NCBI GenBank assembly: GCA_008802785.1
Contig: VUYT01000029.1
Location: forward strand, 62,001-126,000
Reading direction: 5' to 3'
Length of the DNA: 64,000 nt
Source of the DNA: Symmetrospora coprosmae
Lineage: Eukaryota; Basidiomycota; Cystobasidiomycetes; Symmetrosporaceae
The notes under the pieces are model-generated. The model saw nothing but the letters and a program-made list of their open reading frames with translations, made no database searches and was not told the origin of the DNA. Shown in pieces: positions 1 to 11,604 of this stretch; position 1 is the stretch's first letter; every line of letters begins with the position of its first letter. The translations under genes and the position numbers were made by a program.

Positions 1-110
1 TCCATGCTCCCCTTGGCAGACGAATGGCGTATTGCTCGAGCGCAGCTGGGACGGCAAGCTGATCCTGTGCCTTGGTGCTGGGTGCTCGTCCTGCTTTCTT
101 TTCCTGTCAG

Positions 111-513
111 ATACTCTGGGTCAGACATTGCCGTCGTCGTACGGGACGCACTGATGCAGCCTGTGCGCAAGGTCCTGTCATCAACCCACTTTAAGCGGGT
201 GCCCGTCAAAGGAGCGGACGGGAGCGACGTGGAGAAGTGGACGCCGTGCAGCCCAGGCGATCCTGCCGCGCAGGAAAAGACGTGGAACGACGTGTCGAGC
301 GACGAGCTGCTCGAGCCGCCCCTAGTGGTGAGCCCGGGTGGCAGATTCTGCCCAGACGAGGGCAGGCTAGGCTGACCCGAGATGAGCATTGTGCCCCGCA
401 CCCTTTCTGCGCAGCTCAACGACTTTTTGAGAGCAGTGCAGGCTGTGCGGCCGTCTGTTGCGCCAGAGAGTATCAAGGCGCATCTGACGTTTGCTGCCGA
501 GGCGGGTGAGTAG
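111..513 (+). CDS. VPS4: VPS4 AAA ATPase, C-terminal part (gene enters from the left edge)
   Basis: The last two exons of the ESCRT-III disassembly ATPase Vps4, which recycles ESCRT-III from endosomal membranes by ATP hydrolysis. Exon 111-327 reads [20 protein letters not shown] and then a WTPCSPGDP motif, both hallmarks of the Vps4 small AAA subdomain and beta domain. After an intron at 328-414 (GTGAGC to GCAG), exon 415-513 encodes the C-terminal helix ([15 protein letters not shown]) and ends GGE-stop-like, as in the family (AEAGE, then TAG). About 105 of the usual 430 residues are visible. An acceptor (TTTTCCTGTCAG) ends at 110. The exon before it should end in GG to keep the conserved EGYSGSD glycine, but I could not find a convincing donor within bases 1-110, so the upstream join is left open. 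Family assignment is firm. Confidence 0.9.
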
Positions 514-1212
514 AGGCGGGGCCGAGGATGGTTTTTTTTCTGAGTTGAGGGTGTGGGATGCTGAAGCATTTCTTTCGTACGCCCTTGCCTTCCGGCCCCC
601 TTTACAGGCAGCGACTAGGACCAGTGGACATTGTGGTCGATTCTCTCATTCCCCTGCGTTCGTGATGCACCCGGTACTCTTTGGTGGTCATGACACACCA
701 CCCTCCTGTCTGTCTGTAGCAGTCCATGCGCGATCCCACCGCGCCCGTCTTTTCCCGATGCCATCCATCCATCCCATCTCGATTGTTGTGCCATCTAGTC
801 CCACGAGCAATTGCAATATGATCCACCCATTCACTGATGTGTCCCTTCTGACGCGTCGACGGTGTCGGTGACCATGCCATGCTGACCGAACCCCTCTCGT
901 ACGAGGCTGACCGGGGGGCGAGTCGCCACCATCGATAATCGACGAGGCTCTGGGTCGCGTTTCGCCTTCTTCTCCTCTGCACCGTTGCCATATCACGGAG
1001 CATAGCACAGAGGAGAGGAGAGGGACACGGCAGCAGCACACTCTCGCTAGAATACGGCAGGGCAGGATCGAGCTCTGCGTCAACGGGGAGGAACAGGGAC
1101 AGAGGCGTCGGGCGGCGTGCCTCGAGGGCAAATCATTAAACGCACATTGCACATTGCACATTGCACACAGCACACGCATTAGCATCGCACAGCATACCGA
1201 CACACACACACC
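514..1212. other. Intergenic region between VPS4 and ERG5
   Basis: About 700 bases without a supported gene. Open frames here lack coding character. The last 60 bases before the ERG5 ATG are rich in CA (three copies of CACATTG near 1143-1163, then CACACA up to the ATG). This is presumably the VPS4 3' end and the ERG5 promoter and leader. Confidence 0.6.
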
Positions 1213-3279
1213 ATGTCCGGTGGCAGCTCATCCGCTCAGATCGGGCACCCTTACCCGAGCTCGTCACTGCGCGGCGCATCCGAGAAGGGCGGGCTTGGCC
1301 TCAGCTCGCTCGCCCCAGCCAATATCGTGAACGGAGCATCAGCACCAGGAGGATGGGTCACCTCCCTGCTCGTCGTCGTCCTCTCGCTCCTCGTCCTCGA
1401 GCAGAGCGTGTACCGCTACAAGAAGAAGCACCTTCCAGGCGCAAAATGGACAATTCCCGTCATTGGAAAGTTTGCCGGTGGGTGCAGGCTTGTTGAGGCG
1501 CGTCATAACGCGTCGTGGGTGGCCCCCAGCGAGCGCACACTGGCTGATGCAGATGTCGTCTTGTGACGCCCTGCCCCCGCAGACTCCCTAAAGCCCACCA
1601 TGGAGGCCTACAAGAAAACATGGGCGACCCCGCTGGCCGCCGTCTCGGTCTTCAATATGTGGGTCGCAACTCGGGGCCCCGGCTCTCGAGTAGAGACAGC
1701 AAACGCTGGTGCGAACAGCGAGCTGACGCCTCGCGCACTTCTGTCCGCCTGCCCCCGTCACCCAGCTTCATCGTCATGGCGTCCGACAATGTCCTCACAC
1801 GCAAGATTCTCAACTCGCCCAACCACACCGAGCCCTGCCTCGTCGCGTCCGCAAAACAGATTCTCGACCCCAACAACTGGGTCTTTCTGAACGGGAAAGT
1901 GCACGCCGACTACCGGAAAGCGCTGAACGGCCTCTTCACCCGCCGCGCCCTCGCCATCTACCTCAAGATGCAGGAGCGCATCTACAGCCGCACCTTCAAC
2001 GAGTGGCTCGACGCCAACAGGGCTCGCACAGCCGCCGGACAGGGCCCAGAGCCGTACATGATGCGCGTGCGCGACCTCAACATGGAGACGTCGTTGCGTG
2101 TGTTCTGCGGCAACTACCTCCCCGAGCATGCCTGCCAGGAGATTAGCCACGTCTACTGGGACCTCACCCGCGCCCTCGAGCTCGTCAACTTCCCGCTCGC
2201 CCTGCCGGGGACAAAGGTCTACAAGGCTATCAAGGGCAGGAAGCGTGTCATGACGTGGTGCGTGCCGTCCTCTTCCCGCCTCCTCGTGGTGTTGTACCCG
2301 CCAGCTACCCTGTGCTACTCGGGCTGACGCTCCCTCTGTCTCATATGTGCAACAGGTTCGAATACTGCTCGGCAGAGTCCAAGAAGCGCATGGCCCTCCC
2401 CGGCAGCCAGCCCGAGTGCCTGCTCGACGCGTGGATCAAGGAGATGCTCGACGCCCGCGCGTACGAGGCCAGCGCCTCGGCCGGGAAGCATGCCAGCGGC
2501 GAGGGCAAGCCCTTGCTCGTGCGGGACTACAGCGACAACGAGATTGGCCTCGTCCTCCTCAGCTTCCTGTTTGCCTCGCAGGACGCCATGACGTCCGGCC
2601 TCATCTACGCCTTCCAGTTCATGGCAGACTACCCGGAGGTTGCAGAAAAGGTCCGCAAGGAGCAGCTCGAAGTCCGCGCCGGCGACTTCGACGCACCTTT
2701 CACGCTCGAGATGCTCGACCAGTCGCCCTACCTCCGCGCTTTCGTCAAGGAGACACTGCGCTACCGACGTGAGTCTGGCACAAAGCCCTCGTGCCTGGCC
2801 TTTGCCCCTCGGTCTCACCCTGCTGACATCTGTTCTCCTTCCATCGGGGTTATGCGTACTGCCCCCCCCACCCAGCTCCCGTCATCATGGTGCCGTACGA
2901 AGCAAAGCGCGCTTTCCAGATTGACAACTCGTACACGGTCCCCAAGGGCTCGATCGTGATTCCCTCGTTCTGGAACAGCCTGCACGACCCGAGCGTGTAC
3001 ACAGACCCGGACTCGTTCATCCCCGAGCGGTGGCTGCCTGGCGGGCAGGCCGAGCACAGCAACCCAGCCAACTACCTCGTATTTGGGAGCGGGCCGCACA
3101 AGTGCATCGGGTACGACTATGCCATCATGCACATTGCCGCCGTCATTGGCACCGCCTCCATCCGAATGGACTGGAAGCACCACACCACACCAGAGAGTGA
3201 CGAGATCAAGATTGTCGCCACCATTTTCCCAAAGGATGACTGCTTCCTCAGCTTTACCGAGCGGGAGCAGAGCGCATGA
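1213..3279 (+). CDS. ERG5: Sterol C-22 desaturase, cytochrome P450 CYP61 (ergosterol pathway)
   Basis: Five exons: 1213-1477, 1583-1658, 1766-2257, 2356-2768, 2876-3279, giving 549 residues; all junctions keep phase. CYP61 introduces the C22-C23 double bond late in ergosterol synthesis in the ER. A Ser/Gly-rich N-terminus is followed by a membrane anchor at about residues 50-65. The block HLPGAKWTIPVIGKFA, then SLKPTMEAYK across intron 1, and WVFLNGKVHADYRKALNGLF are typical CYP61. The K-helix ExxR is E410-R413 (KETLRY). The heme loop is FGSGPHKCIGY with the axial thiolate Cys492. The I-helix reads FASQDAMTS, as in CYP61, in place of the usual AGxDTT. Length fits the family (about 530). CYP51 was considered, but the heme-loop and anchor-proximal blocks match CYP61. 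Confidence 0.95.
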
Positions 3280-4121
3280 GCACGCCCTTTTTTTTTCTTG
3301 GTTGCCGGTCCCGCAGCCGTGCTCGAACCTCTCTGCAGCAGTTTAGCGTGCCCATTGCTTCGCCGGACCCGACCATACCTCCACTGGGTACTCCTCTGGC
3401 TCCATCTTCTGTCCATCCTATCCAAGGCTGCCCCGCCATCCCTCGTCAGTCTTACCTAATGCCTCACCACCATCACCATTCATTTCATTACATCGGCCCT
3501 GCTTGGTCCGCGCGCCGAACCACCCACCCGACCCTCGAACTGGCGTCATTGGCTAGGGACTCCAGCGTCTGTCTCGACGTATCGGCATCAAGCCGTCTAG
3601 GCTTGTGTCCCCACAGACAACGGAATGTGCCATTCCACGTAGAAGGAACGCAATGCACTAGAGCCTCTTTTCCCCTCACCTACGCTACCTATCGGAAACC
3701 CGCTGTCAAGAGTCGGGCTGCTTCGCCTGTTGTAGCAGTCATCGATGGCTGCATTGTTGTCATTCATTGGATCAGTGCAAAAAGGAGTTCAGTCAACCGC
3801 TTGTACTCCTCCTCTTCTGCTGTGGCTAGGCGAGTGACGCTCTTCTGGTCATGCTCGCCCGCTGCCCGCTCATCCCCGCCACCGGATCACGGTCATTGAT
3901 TGCTTGCGAAGGGCGTCGACCTTCTCGAAGCGCAGCGATGTGTGACAGGCACGCTTGAGATATGGCAGAATGGCGATGAAGCGTGTATTGCTCGGTTCGG
4001 GCTGATTGATGCGCATGCCTAGATTACAACATCAAACCAAAACTATGGACCGCTACCGCGTCGTCCTACCAACTGCAACTACAGTAGTAATCTGGATGCG
4101 AGTGCACGTAAGCCATCAACA
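3280..4121. other. Intergenic region, convergent 3' ends
   Basis: About 840 bases between the convergent ends of ERG5 and the Ser-rich hypothetical gene. No supported gene, RNA or repeat was seen; a T8 run follows the ERG5 stop at 3288-3297. Confidence 0.6.
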
Positions 4122-5297
4122 CTACTCCTCGTCGGAGGCCGAGGAGCTGCGCATGTCGCTCGTCGCCACACGCGTGCTCGTGCCTGAGTTCAAAAGATGC
4201 TGCAGACCCTTTGCAGCGGCCGCGACGGCCTCGCTGGCGGCGCCGTCGTGCTCGGCACTGCGAGCGGGAGCGGAGCGGTAGTGCGTCTGCACCTGCACCT
4301 GCGACTGCGACTGCGCCGAAGACGACGGGCGGGGTGGGGAGCGCGTGGACGAGTGGAACGCCGGCATCCGCTGCGGGTGCGCGTGCGCGTGCGCGTGCGC
4401 GTGCGGATCGAGCGGGGGAAGATCGAGACTCCGGATGCCTGGAAGAGTAGGCGAGGTCCTGCGCGATGCGTCGGCGGTACGCGCTGCTTTTGCCTTGCCG
4501 CTCTTGAGCGCACCTGCGCCCGTGACTGTGGCGCTGACGGCGCGCAGGGCGGCCGCATGCTCGTTCTCGTCCTCGATGGACGCGCGCGGCCGCTTCCGCT
4601 GTGCAGAGCTCGTCATCGACCCGGAGCCGTTGAGTGCGGGAAGGGCAAGCGTGTTGTAGGCGGTGTGGTCCCGCGCGCTCATGATGACGACGCCGCCAGC
4701 GGAGCTGTTGGCGTTGGCGAGTGTGCGGTTGCTGCCCTCCTCCTCCGGGCTGAGCAGCGGGGACGAGCTGCTGCGCGACGTGCCGACGCTGTTGGAGAGG
4801 GAGGGAGCGCGGGAGCGGTGCGAGGAGGTCGAGGCTACAGAGGCGCGGGGTGCCGGCTGTGCCTGTACCTGTGGTTGTGCGTGTGTGTGTGCCGGCATGG
4901 GCGGCATGGCGTATGGCTGCATGCCTGCGACAGGCACGGTCTGGACAAACATTGGGCCGTATACGGCGAGATGCGTCGAGTAGGCTCGCATCTGCTCTGC
5001 GCGGAGAAGGTCCAGGGCGGCGAGTCTGATGCAGTTCATAGAGGTTAGAGATGTGGAAGGGTCAGACGGGCGTTGCGTCTTCAGGTGATGACACGTGGAG
5101 ACGACGACGCACCTCTCATCCTCCTTGGCCTTTGCATGGAGCAGGGCGAGGAGCATCTCCCGATCCCCGTTGCCTTCCTTGTGGTAGGCGTCGACAATGG
5201 ATGTCCAGCTCGGGGTGAGATTGTCGGCCGCGCGCTTCGATGATGAGCGCACGGCGCCCTGAGCGATCCTGGTCTTGTCTGCCATCGACGTGGACAT
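4122..5297 (-). CDS. Hypothetical Ser-rich protein with a short conserved-looking N-terminal domain
   Basis: The frame is open from ATG (5295-5297) to stop, 391 codons, but 5026-5112 is very probably an 87-nt in-frame intron (GTGCGT to ATCAG). Splicing gives 362 residues and joins KAKEDER to LAALDLLRAEQ. The N-terminal 80 residues (SWTSIVDAYHKEGNGDREML, then a charged helix) look folded. The remainder is disordered, with poly-Ser stretches, a (His-Ala)n tract from a GCGTGC repeat, and Arg/Lys clusters such as QRKRPRAS that could serve as nuclear localisation signals. I do not recognise the family. Such architecture is common in fungal regulatory proteins, but no DNA-binding motif is visible, so no function is given. 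Confidence 0.65.
   Translation of the reverse strand: MSTSMADKTRIAQGAVRSSSKRAADNLTPSWTSIVDAYHKEGNGDREMLLALLHAKAKEDERCVVVSTCHHLKTQRPSDPSTSLTSMNCIRLAALDLLRAEQMRAYSTHLAVYGPMFVQTVPVAGMQPYAMPPMPAHTHAQPQVQAQPAPRASVASTSSHRSRAPSLSNSVGTSRSSSSPLLSPEEEGSNRTLANANSSAGGVVIMSARDHTAYNTLALPALNGSGSMTSSAQRKRPRASIEDENEHAAALRAVSATVTGAGALKSGKAKAARTADASRRTSPTLPGIRSLDLPPLDPHAHAHAHAHPQRMPAFHSSTRSPPRPSSSAQSQSQVQVQTHYRSAPARSAEHDGAASEAVAAAAKGLQHLLNSGTSTRVATSDMRSSSASDEE
4374..4406. repeat. (GCGTGC)n hexanucleotide tract inside a coding exon
   Basis: About five GCGTGC units encode alternating His and Ala on the minus strand in the hypothetical gene at 4122-5297. Units of six keep the frame, so copy number can vary without breaking the protein. 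Confidence 0.85.
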
Positions 5298-6686
5298 TGT
5301 GTGGGATGTGGGGGGGAGCTCTATTCAAGCGGGAGGAGCGGGCAAAAAGAGCCAAGCCTGTTCGTCAGCCTTGAGATGTCTTGGGAGGAGGAGGAGGAGG
5401 AGGAGGAGGAGGAGGAGGAGGAGGAGCATGAGGAGAGGAGGAAGTGTGCAGAGGGACGGATGAGGAAAGATGTGATGGAGGTAAGCGGCGAGCATGGTCG
5501 AGCATGGTCGAGCTTCCCGGTCATCGGGCACTCCCTTCCGAGCCCATCCCCCATCCTGCCAGCCCACGCTCTCGACGACCGGCTATTGATCCTCCCATCG
5601 CTGAAGCCTCACCTGGCAGGAGAACTGCGTGTATATGCAGATCAGTGTGTATAGATGAGCAGCAGATGGAGTGGAGCAGAGCAGAGCCATCCCATTATCC
5701 CATCCCATCTTCCTTTCAAGGCGGCCCCGCCAAGGAATATCTCTATCTTGGGCACAGGCGCTCAGTACTTGGCAAGGACGTGGCTGCTGGGAAAAAAAAG
5801 AAAAGCTCGCAGGAAAGGGACGGGATGGAGCACGTCATGGTTATATGCAAGCTGTACAGTGCCAGCAGTGTCATCTTCAATCCTGCTCCCTCTCGATGCT
5901 GGCATTCGATGCATGCTGACCTGAATTAATCGGATGGAGCTCTCCGGCCGAGAGAGAGACTATACTTGGCTGCCGCATGAACCGCAAGGTTCGCGCCCGG
6001 GGGAAATCAGTATGGACGAGGGCTGTTGATGGGGACACTCAGAACAATCCCAGCCGTGCATGCATGCACTCTTGTTGGATCTATACAGTGTATACGCTCG
6101 CGTCTTCTTCCCCTCTCGTGACTGTCCTTGCTCAGTGGGTGGCGGAAGCTTAAGGCGGCCTCCCGGTGACACATCAAGGTACCGCACCACTAGTGCTCCT
6201 CCCGCATACCATACCGGTACAAGCGTCTCGCAGTTCGCGCATCATGAAAGCCTGCTGTGCTAGGTTCCCGCCGCTACTGTATTTGGTGCTCCATGCTGCT
6301 GCTGTTCTTGGAACGTTCCGCACATCATTGCCAGTGGTCGGATCCCACCCGACCGCCCGCAGCTGACAGACCCTTTCTGACGGGACAGCATGAGGAGACA
6401 CGACACGACACGTATCCGGATCGCAAGTGCAGTGCTGCTTCTGCCTGCCCTCGCTCGCTCGCATGCACTATACAATCGCCACAGTACTCGCACACTGACG
6501 CGATCCGTGCGCCAAACAATGGCAATGGCAGGCCTGTGCCCACGACTGATCCCAAAAGCCCTCCAAAGCGCCATGACCCGAGGGCCATAACAAGCATCGC
6601 AATGCATCGCTTTCCATGACATGTCCTTGAAGCTTGCCCTTGCTCTGACCATCTAACTTCGTCCCCGTTTACACCATTCTTCCTCC
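5298..6686. other. Long divergent intergenic region
   Basis: About 1.4 kb between the divergent starts of the Ser-rich hypothetical gene and PRM1. No open frame here shows coding character. It holds a GAG microsatellite (5384-5426) and a short duplication of GAGCATGGTC near 5490-5512. It probably contains both promoters; PRM1 orthologues are pheromone-regulated, but I could not identify response elements with confidence. Confidence 0.55.
5384..5426. repeat. (GAG)n microsatellite
   Basis: About 14 uninterrupted GAG/GGA trinucleotide units, 86 bases upstream of the start of the Ser-rich hypothetical gene, in its likely promoter or 5' leader. Confidence 0.95.
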
Positions 6687-9600
6687 ATGGCCGGCCCATC
6701 ATCCTCTCACTCACCGCTCCCTCCCTACCTCGGCAGCTGGGCACTCGCGTCCCTCGCCTTCACCTCCCCAATCGTCCTCTCACTCCTCCTCGTTATCCTC
6801 CGCCTGATTCTGGCAATCAACTCGGCAAACGCATCGGTGGATGGCGCCAAACTCCGCCTGGCGTCAAGCTGTCTCGGCCTCGAGCAGGCCGCAGGGACGG
6901 CAGTCAGCTTTCCGCACTACCTCGCTGCTAACTTGAACAACGCAACGGCCGATGGCGCAGAAGCCATCGTGCACGGGCTGGGTGAGTTCCAGCCATTCGG
7001 CCTTGACGAGGCCGACGACACGCATCCATCGGCTAAGCGCGATCTGCCTTGCCCATTCGTTCCCCTTACAGGCACAGTGCTCGATCTCTCCGTCGTCGCC
7101 ATCCGCGAGATACTCATCTTCATCGTCGAGATGTACCGGTCCATGTACCTCTGTCTCGCCGACCTTGTTGTGCGCGGCAGCATGGCCCTTGCCATCGGGG
7201 CGACTCGGTGCGTGGCGGCGTCCTGATTTTCACCATCGATGAAAGAAGAGCCAAAATGGCTAACGCATGATCCTCCCCTGCACACATTCAGCGAATTTAG
7301 CGAGTTCCTCACGTCGACATTGACCGGCCTGCAGAGCACCATAGGTGGCGCGCTGGATGGCGCCGAGTCAGCCCTTACCACCGTCATCAATGGCGTCAAC
7401 GCCATCCCCGGCGTGAACATCAACCCACCTTCGCTAGACGTCAACCTCGACTTCCTCAACAACGTCACTCTCCCGGACGGCTTCATGCAGTCTCTGCTCG
7501 CACTCAATAGCTCCTTGCCCACGCTTGACGAGCTGCGCGACAGCATGAATGGCGTTATTGCCGGGCCAATCAACAACCTCCGGCAAGACATCAATTCGAC
7601 CATGGCCAATGCGACCGTGGATCGCTCATTGCTGCCCGTGCCTGCCAAGCAGACCATGCAGTTCTGCGAGGTGAGGCAGTCGTCTACTCACGTTAGTCGC
7701 GTACGACGGTCTGCTGACATGGTGTATACTCCCCGCAGGACCTCGACATGGCCTTTGTCGACGATGTCGGCCACAGCCTCGTCAAGGTTGCGCAGTACGG
7801 CATCATCGCCATTTGTGTCCTCATTGTCCTCCACATCGGCGTTATGGTCTTCATCGAGCGAAGCTGGTATGCCTCCTTGCAGGACTACGTGCAGGTATCG
7901 CGCTCGACCTGGATCAACGACATGTCGCTTTCCGCGACGGAGCGCACAGCAGGCGCCAATCGCGACGCCATCGGCCGCGAAGACGCCGATCGCGTTCTGA
8001 CCCCTCACACGCTGCTCGGCTTCATCGGCGCAAGCAGCAATCCGGTTCTGCGGACATTTGTCCCCTGGTTTGCAGACCTCGTCCCGCCCTTGCGGCGCTC
8101 CCCGCGCGCCCGCTCGAATTTCGCCTGGTTCATCGCCTACGTGACGTACCTTCCCGCCCTTCTTCTTCTCACGGTAGCCGTCCTCGGCCTCGTATCGATA
8201 GAGATCCAACTCGCGGCGCTCAAGCCGACCGAGGCTTCGGCCGAGAAGCAGGTCGACCAGGGACTCGCGCAGTTTCGAGGATCCATCCTTGACCGCATCA
8301 ACGCTGCGACATACGAGCAGAGCGCAGAATACTCCAACAAGACCAACGAGGTGCTCATGGCACTCGAGAATGGCCTGAACGATGATCTGGTAAGTGACGT
8401 CGGCGCATCGTCATAAGCCGCGATAATGTTCCTGATGCAGCCCATCTTCTCTGCCATAGTTCACGTGGGTCAACACGACGTCCGTCACTCTGAACACCAC
8501 GATAGTCGACTTCTACGCCGGCCTCACTGGAGCCATCAACGCGACCTTCCAAGGCACCATTTTTGCTGCGCCTGCGCTGGATGTCGTTCACTGCTTGCTT
8601 GGGACCAAGGTGGAAGGCATCAGCACAGCTTTGACGTGGCTACACGACAATGCGCACGTTAATCTGCCCCTCGTGTCGGACAACATATTCGCCCTCTCGC
8701 CGGGATCGTCTGACGAGCTCGTCTCGTCCTTGGATGGCGGCGACGAGCAGTCGGGGTCGTCTTCGTCAATCGTGCGCACCCTCGTCGACCAGTACCGCAA
8801 GGCTCTCCTCAAGGAACGGCAGGTTTTCTTCTTCCTGCTTGGGCTATACGGCCTCGTCGTGCTGTTCGCCTCGCTAGCGCTGCTCTGGCACGAGGTCATC
8901 GGGCCACGAGTCAAAAGGAGGAGAAGTGGTCAACCTTACGCGCCCACAATGAAGGAGCTCACTCTGGAAAAGTCGGTAATGCTGCACACAACCCGCAGTG
9001 AGCATAACGCGGACGGTTCTGCTGCGAGCAGAGTCTTTGCGGGCGCTGGGACCCGGTTGCTAGCCTTCGCTCGCCTAGGAGGAAAGTCGCCCTCTCAGCG
9101 TGCAGAGCCGGCATGCACTGGCGCTCGCATCCATGACAGCGAGAAGGCTGGTCTTGCGAGCTTCAGTTTCCCAGTCCTCCTGCGCGACCGCGGGCGGCAG
9201 GCGAGCGATTACTCTGAGCGGAAAGCGGCCATCTCGCTGCCTTTCGCAACGCCCCAGTCCAGCTGGAACGCGAATGGCGCTCTCCCTCCTGCGTACGGGC
9301 AAGCTCGACACGCAGCGAGCGAGTCGAGGACGTCGCTTCTCGGCAGGCAGCATCTTCCAGTTCCACCCGTCCCGCTGCCCCGGCGACCGCAACATCACTC
9401 GCGCCCTTCGACCTCATCCATGACTGGCAGACTGCGCCAGACAGCTGCGGCACTCCGGCCGGCGCCGAGGAGCATCGCTCAGCCCAAGTCCTCGCCATTG
9501 AGCTTTCAGGACCGGGCAGATGCGTTGGGAAGGAACTCGCCATCGCCGCCTCCCCGGCCTGCCCTACCAGCACCGCAGGTCCAGCGCGCCGACTCGCCCG

Positions 9601-9770
9601 ATCTGCCTCTGCCCTACTTGTACGACAGCGTGGCTGGTGCATCCGTGTCCGCATTGCCAACCAATCCCTTCGAGAGCATCCCGCTCAGTGACCCTGGTCG
9701 TCCCTTCACCAATCTGCGTCCTGCAAGAAACCCGTTCGCGACCCCGTTTGATGGACCGAGTGAGACTTGA
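6687..9770 (+). CDS. PRM1: Plasma membrane fusion protein Prm1
   Basis: Five exons: 6687-6981, 7072-7207, 7292-7670, 7739-8389, 8460-9770, giving 923 residues in phase throughout. Prm1 is a multi-pass, glycosylated protein that promotes plasma-membrane merger of mating cells. Visible features are an N-terminal membrane segment (residues about 15-38) preceded by LPPYLGSWALASL, a second hydrophobic region in exon 2, a third after QFCEDLDMAFVDDVG in exon 4, a fourth near the end of exon 4 (FAWFIAYVTYLPALLLL), and a last one in exon 5 (VFFFLLGLYGLVVLFASLAL). N-glycosylation sites (NNAT, NSS, NATV, NTTS) and a conserved VVHCLLGTKVEGI loop lie in the extracellular parts. The last 290 residues are a disordered, Pro/Ser/Arg-rich cytoplasmic tail. 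Family confidence is high. Confidence 0.92.
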
Positions 9771-10065
9771 AGACTTGAAGGACATCAGCATGCATGGCGG
9801 ACGGTATGTCGGTTGGTCTGTAGCCTATCTGTACATGCGTATGTAATATAATGGCCTTGATAGGAGATCAAGCCAATGGGACACAAGACAGCTATAGCTA
9901 CAGATTTGATGAATGAGCATGAAACTGGGCGGTGGCTGCTGAAACGGAGAACTCGGGGGTTTGCCTGTGCTTCCGCCACGTAGAAACAAGAGCTCCCTTC
10001 CCTGTCACCCTGCCCAATCGGAGCCTAAGCCGCAGCGGAATCAATGACGCCGCTTCGTAGCAGAA
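9771..10065. other. Convergent intergenic region
   Basis: Short spacer (295 bases) between the convergent 3' ends of PRM1 and the 409-residue hypothetical gene; no feature recognised. Confidence 0.5.
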
Positions 10066-11391
10066 CTAGGACTCTGCCTCATCCTCCTCGTTGCTCGGCA
10101 CCAAAGACCTTGTCACGACTTTCCCGTCATTATCATGGTATTGGATCTCGCCCGGCCTCTCCGGGTTCAAGAGCAGCTTCCGCCCCCCGATGGACACCTG
10201 GACGACATACGAGCCTTCGAAAGTCGGGAGCAGCTTGGCGGCGTTGTCGCCGCGATCCGACAGGATGAGAGTAGGCTCGAGGCTCTTTGTGCGACGCAGG
10301 GGCGGGGCCTGCAGGCATACTGTGTCGTTAGGCTGGATAGATGGACTCGCGCGCGGGGTGGGCGTCTCGCTGCCGCCATTGACTGGCAGTGATGACGTCC
10401 CGCGTGCATGTCCAGCAGACACTTGGCTGTTACCTCCAGAGGTGGCATCCGGAGTGCCGCCTTCGCTCCTGATGCTTTGAACCGATGTCCCAGTGGTGGA
10501 AGCGATGCTCGATTCTGTCGAGTTCGACAATGTCCGACCTCCGTGACTGCTCGAGCGCAGACTCTCCTTCGTACTGACGCTGCTACTGCTGCGCGAGGAC
10601 GAGGCGCGAAGCATGGGTCTGCTCCTTGGCGCGGCCTTGTTGCCAGCGAGCGGTGGTGAGAAGAAAGGGTTTGAGATGGCCTCGTGCGGTCGACATGGGG
10701 ATGGGAAGGGCGAAGGCTGCGCAAAGTCGAAAGCGGGAGATGCAAGCATGGCAGGTGGACCAAGGCTGAGAGGTCAGAGGGAAGCGTCAATTCACGTCAT
10801 TATCATGTCAGCTTCCTGTCTGTCTCCACAATCCGACACTGGGCCGGGACGAGCGACGCACGGCTGGGACGAAGGCGCTTCTTCTGCAACTGCAGCAGCG
10901 GCTGCTGCAGCAGCAGCAAGGTCGTCCGTGTCACTCTGACGCTCCTCTGGCGGTGGCTCCTCCGTCTGCACGGCGACCTCTGCTGTTGATATCCGAGCCG
11001 TGTCAGGAGGAGTGACAGACGGCGACGACGGTGGATCCGCCCGACGATGACGGTAACGGTACTGCCGAGTGACCATTGTCGCCAGGAAGGGCCAATAGCT
11101 CGTCATTGCCGTCGCCGCTGCCTCGAGCTCTGCCTCGTCGATGGCCATGTCATGCTCCTCTGAGGCGGACGACGTGCACGCCGACGCCGCCCGGTCGACG
11201 AGGACGCTGCTGGCGTGCATGAGATAGCGCCAGAGCGGCAGCTGGGCTATTGTGCCGTGCGGCAGTCCATGCAGATTCAGGTAGAATTCCCTCGCTGCCT
11301 GTGCCAGGTCATCCACCTCCCTCTGGTGCAGCAAGCAGCTCCCAAAGGTCGCAACGACGCCGGCAACAAAGTCGTCCAGGCGGTGCGCCAT
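10066..11391 (-). CDS. Hypothetical 409-residue protein, two exons
   Basis: Exons 10862-11391 and 10066-10765 joined by an intron (10766-10861, GTGCGT to CTCTCAG) keep phase and give 409 residues. Without the intron this would be two tandem genes only 42 bases apart, which is unlikely here. The N-terminus (MAHRLDDFVAGVVATFGSCL, then helical residues to about 90) looks folded. The middle has a pure poly-Ala run near residue 160 and a Ser-rich disordered stretch. The C-terminal 80 residues (GSYVVQVSIGGRKLLLNPER and after) look like a small beta-rich domain. The ATG lies 213 bases beyond the CET1 stop on the same strand. I do not recognise the family and assign no function. Confidence 0.6.
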
Positions 11392-11604
11392 CCTATCTGT
11401 TCCCTCCCTCCCTGCTATGCTGCCTATCGCGCTGTGCGAGCTATCGACGAGGCCATCTCACTACTGAGCAGATAGAGAGAGAGAGAGAGGCAGAGCCGAG
11501 GGAGACCTCGCGATGGACGGAATGACGTAGATGAGGCTTGGGTAGTAATACAACAACACAACGGGACGGGGACAATTCTGCCAGAGTCCGCACCCGCGTC
11601 CGCG

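Noticed and set aside
1-110. An upstream VPS4 exon within the first 110 bases
   Set aside because: The 123-codon frame starting at base 4 runs through the acceptor at 110. No donor giving the conserved EGYSGSD glycine was found; a GC donor at about 54 would give LGRYSG, which does not match the family well enough.
2356-2366. GGTTCGAATAC, resembling a tRNA B-box
   Set aside because: Lies at the start of ERG5 exon 4; no A-box or cloverleaf around it. A similar GGTTCGAAACA at 41788 also lacks tRNA structure.
4197-5048. 283-codon plus-strand frame across the Ser-rich hypothetical gene
   Set aside because: GC-rich shadow with Arg/Gly/Cys-heavy composition; the minus strand has the coherent protein.
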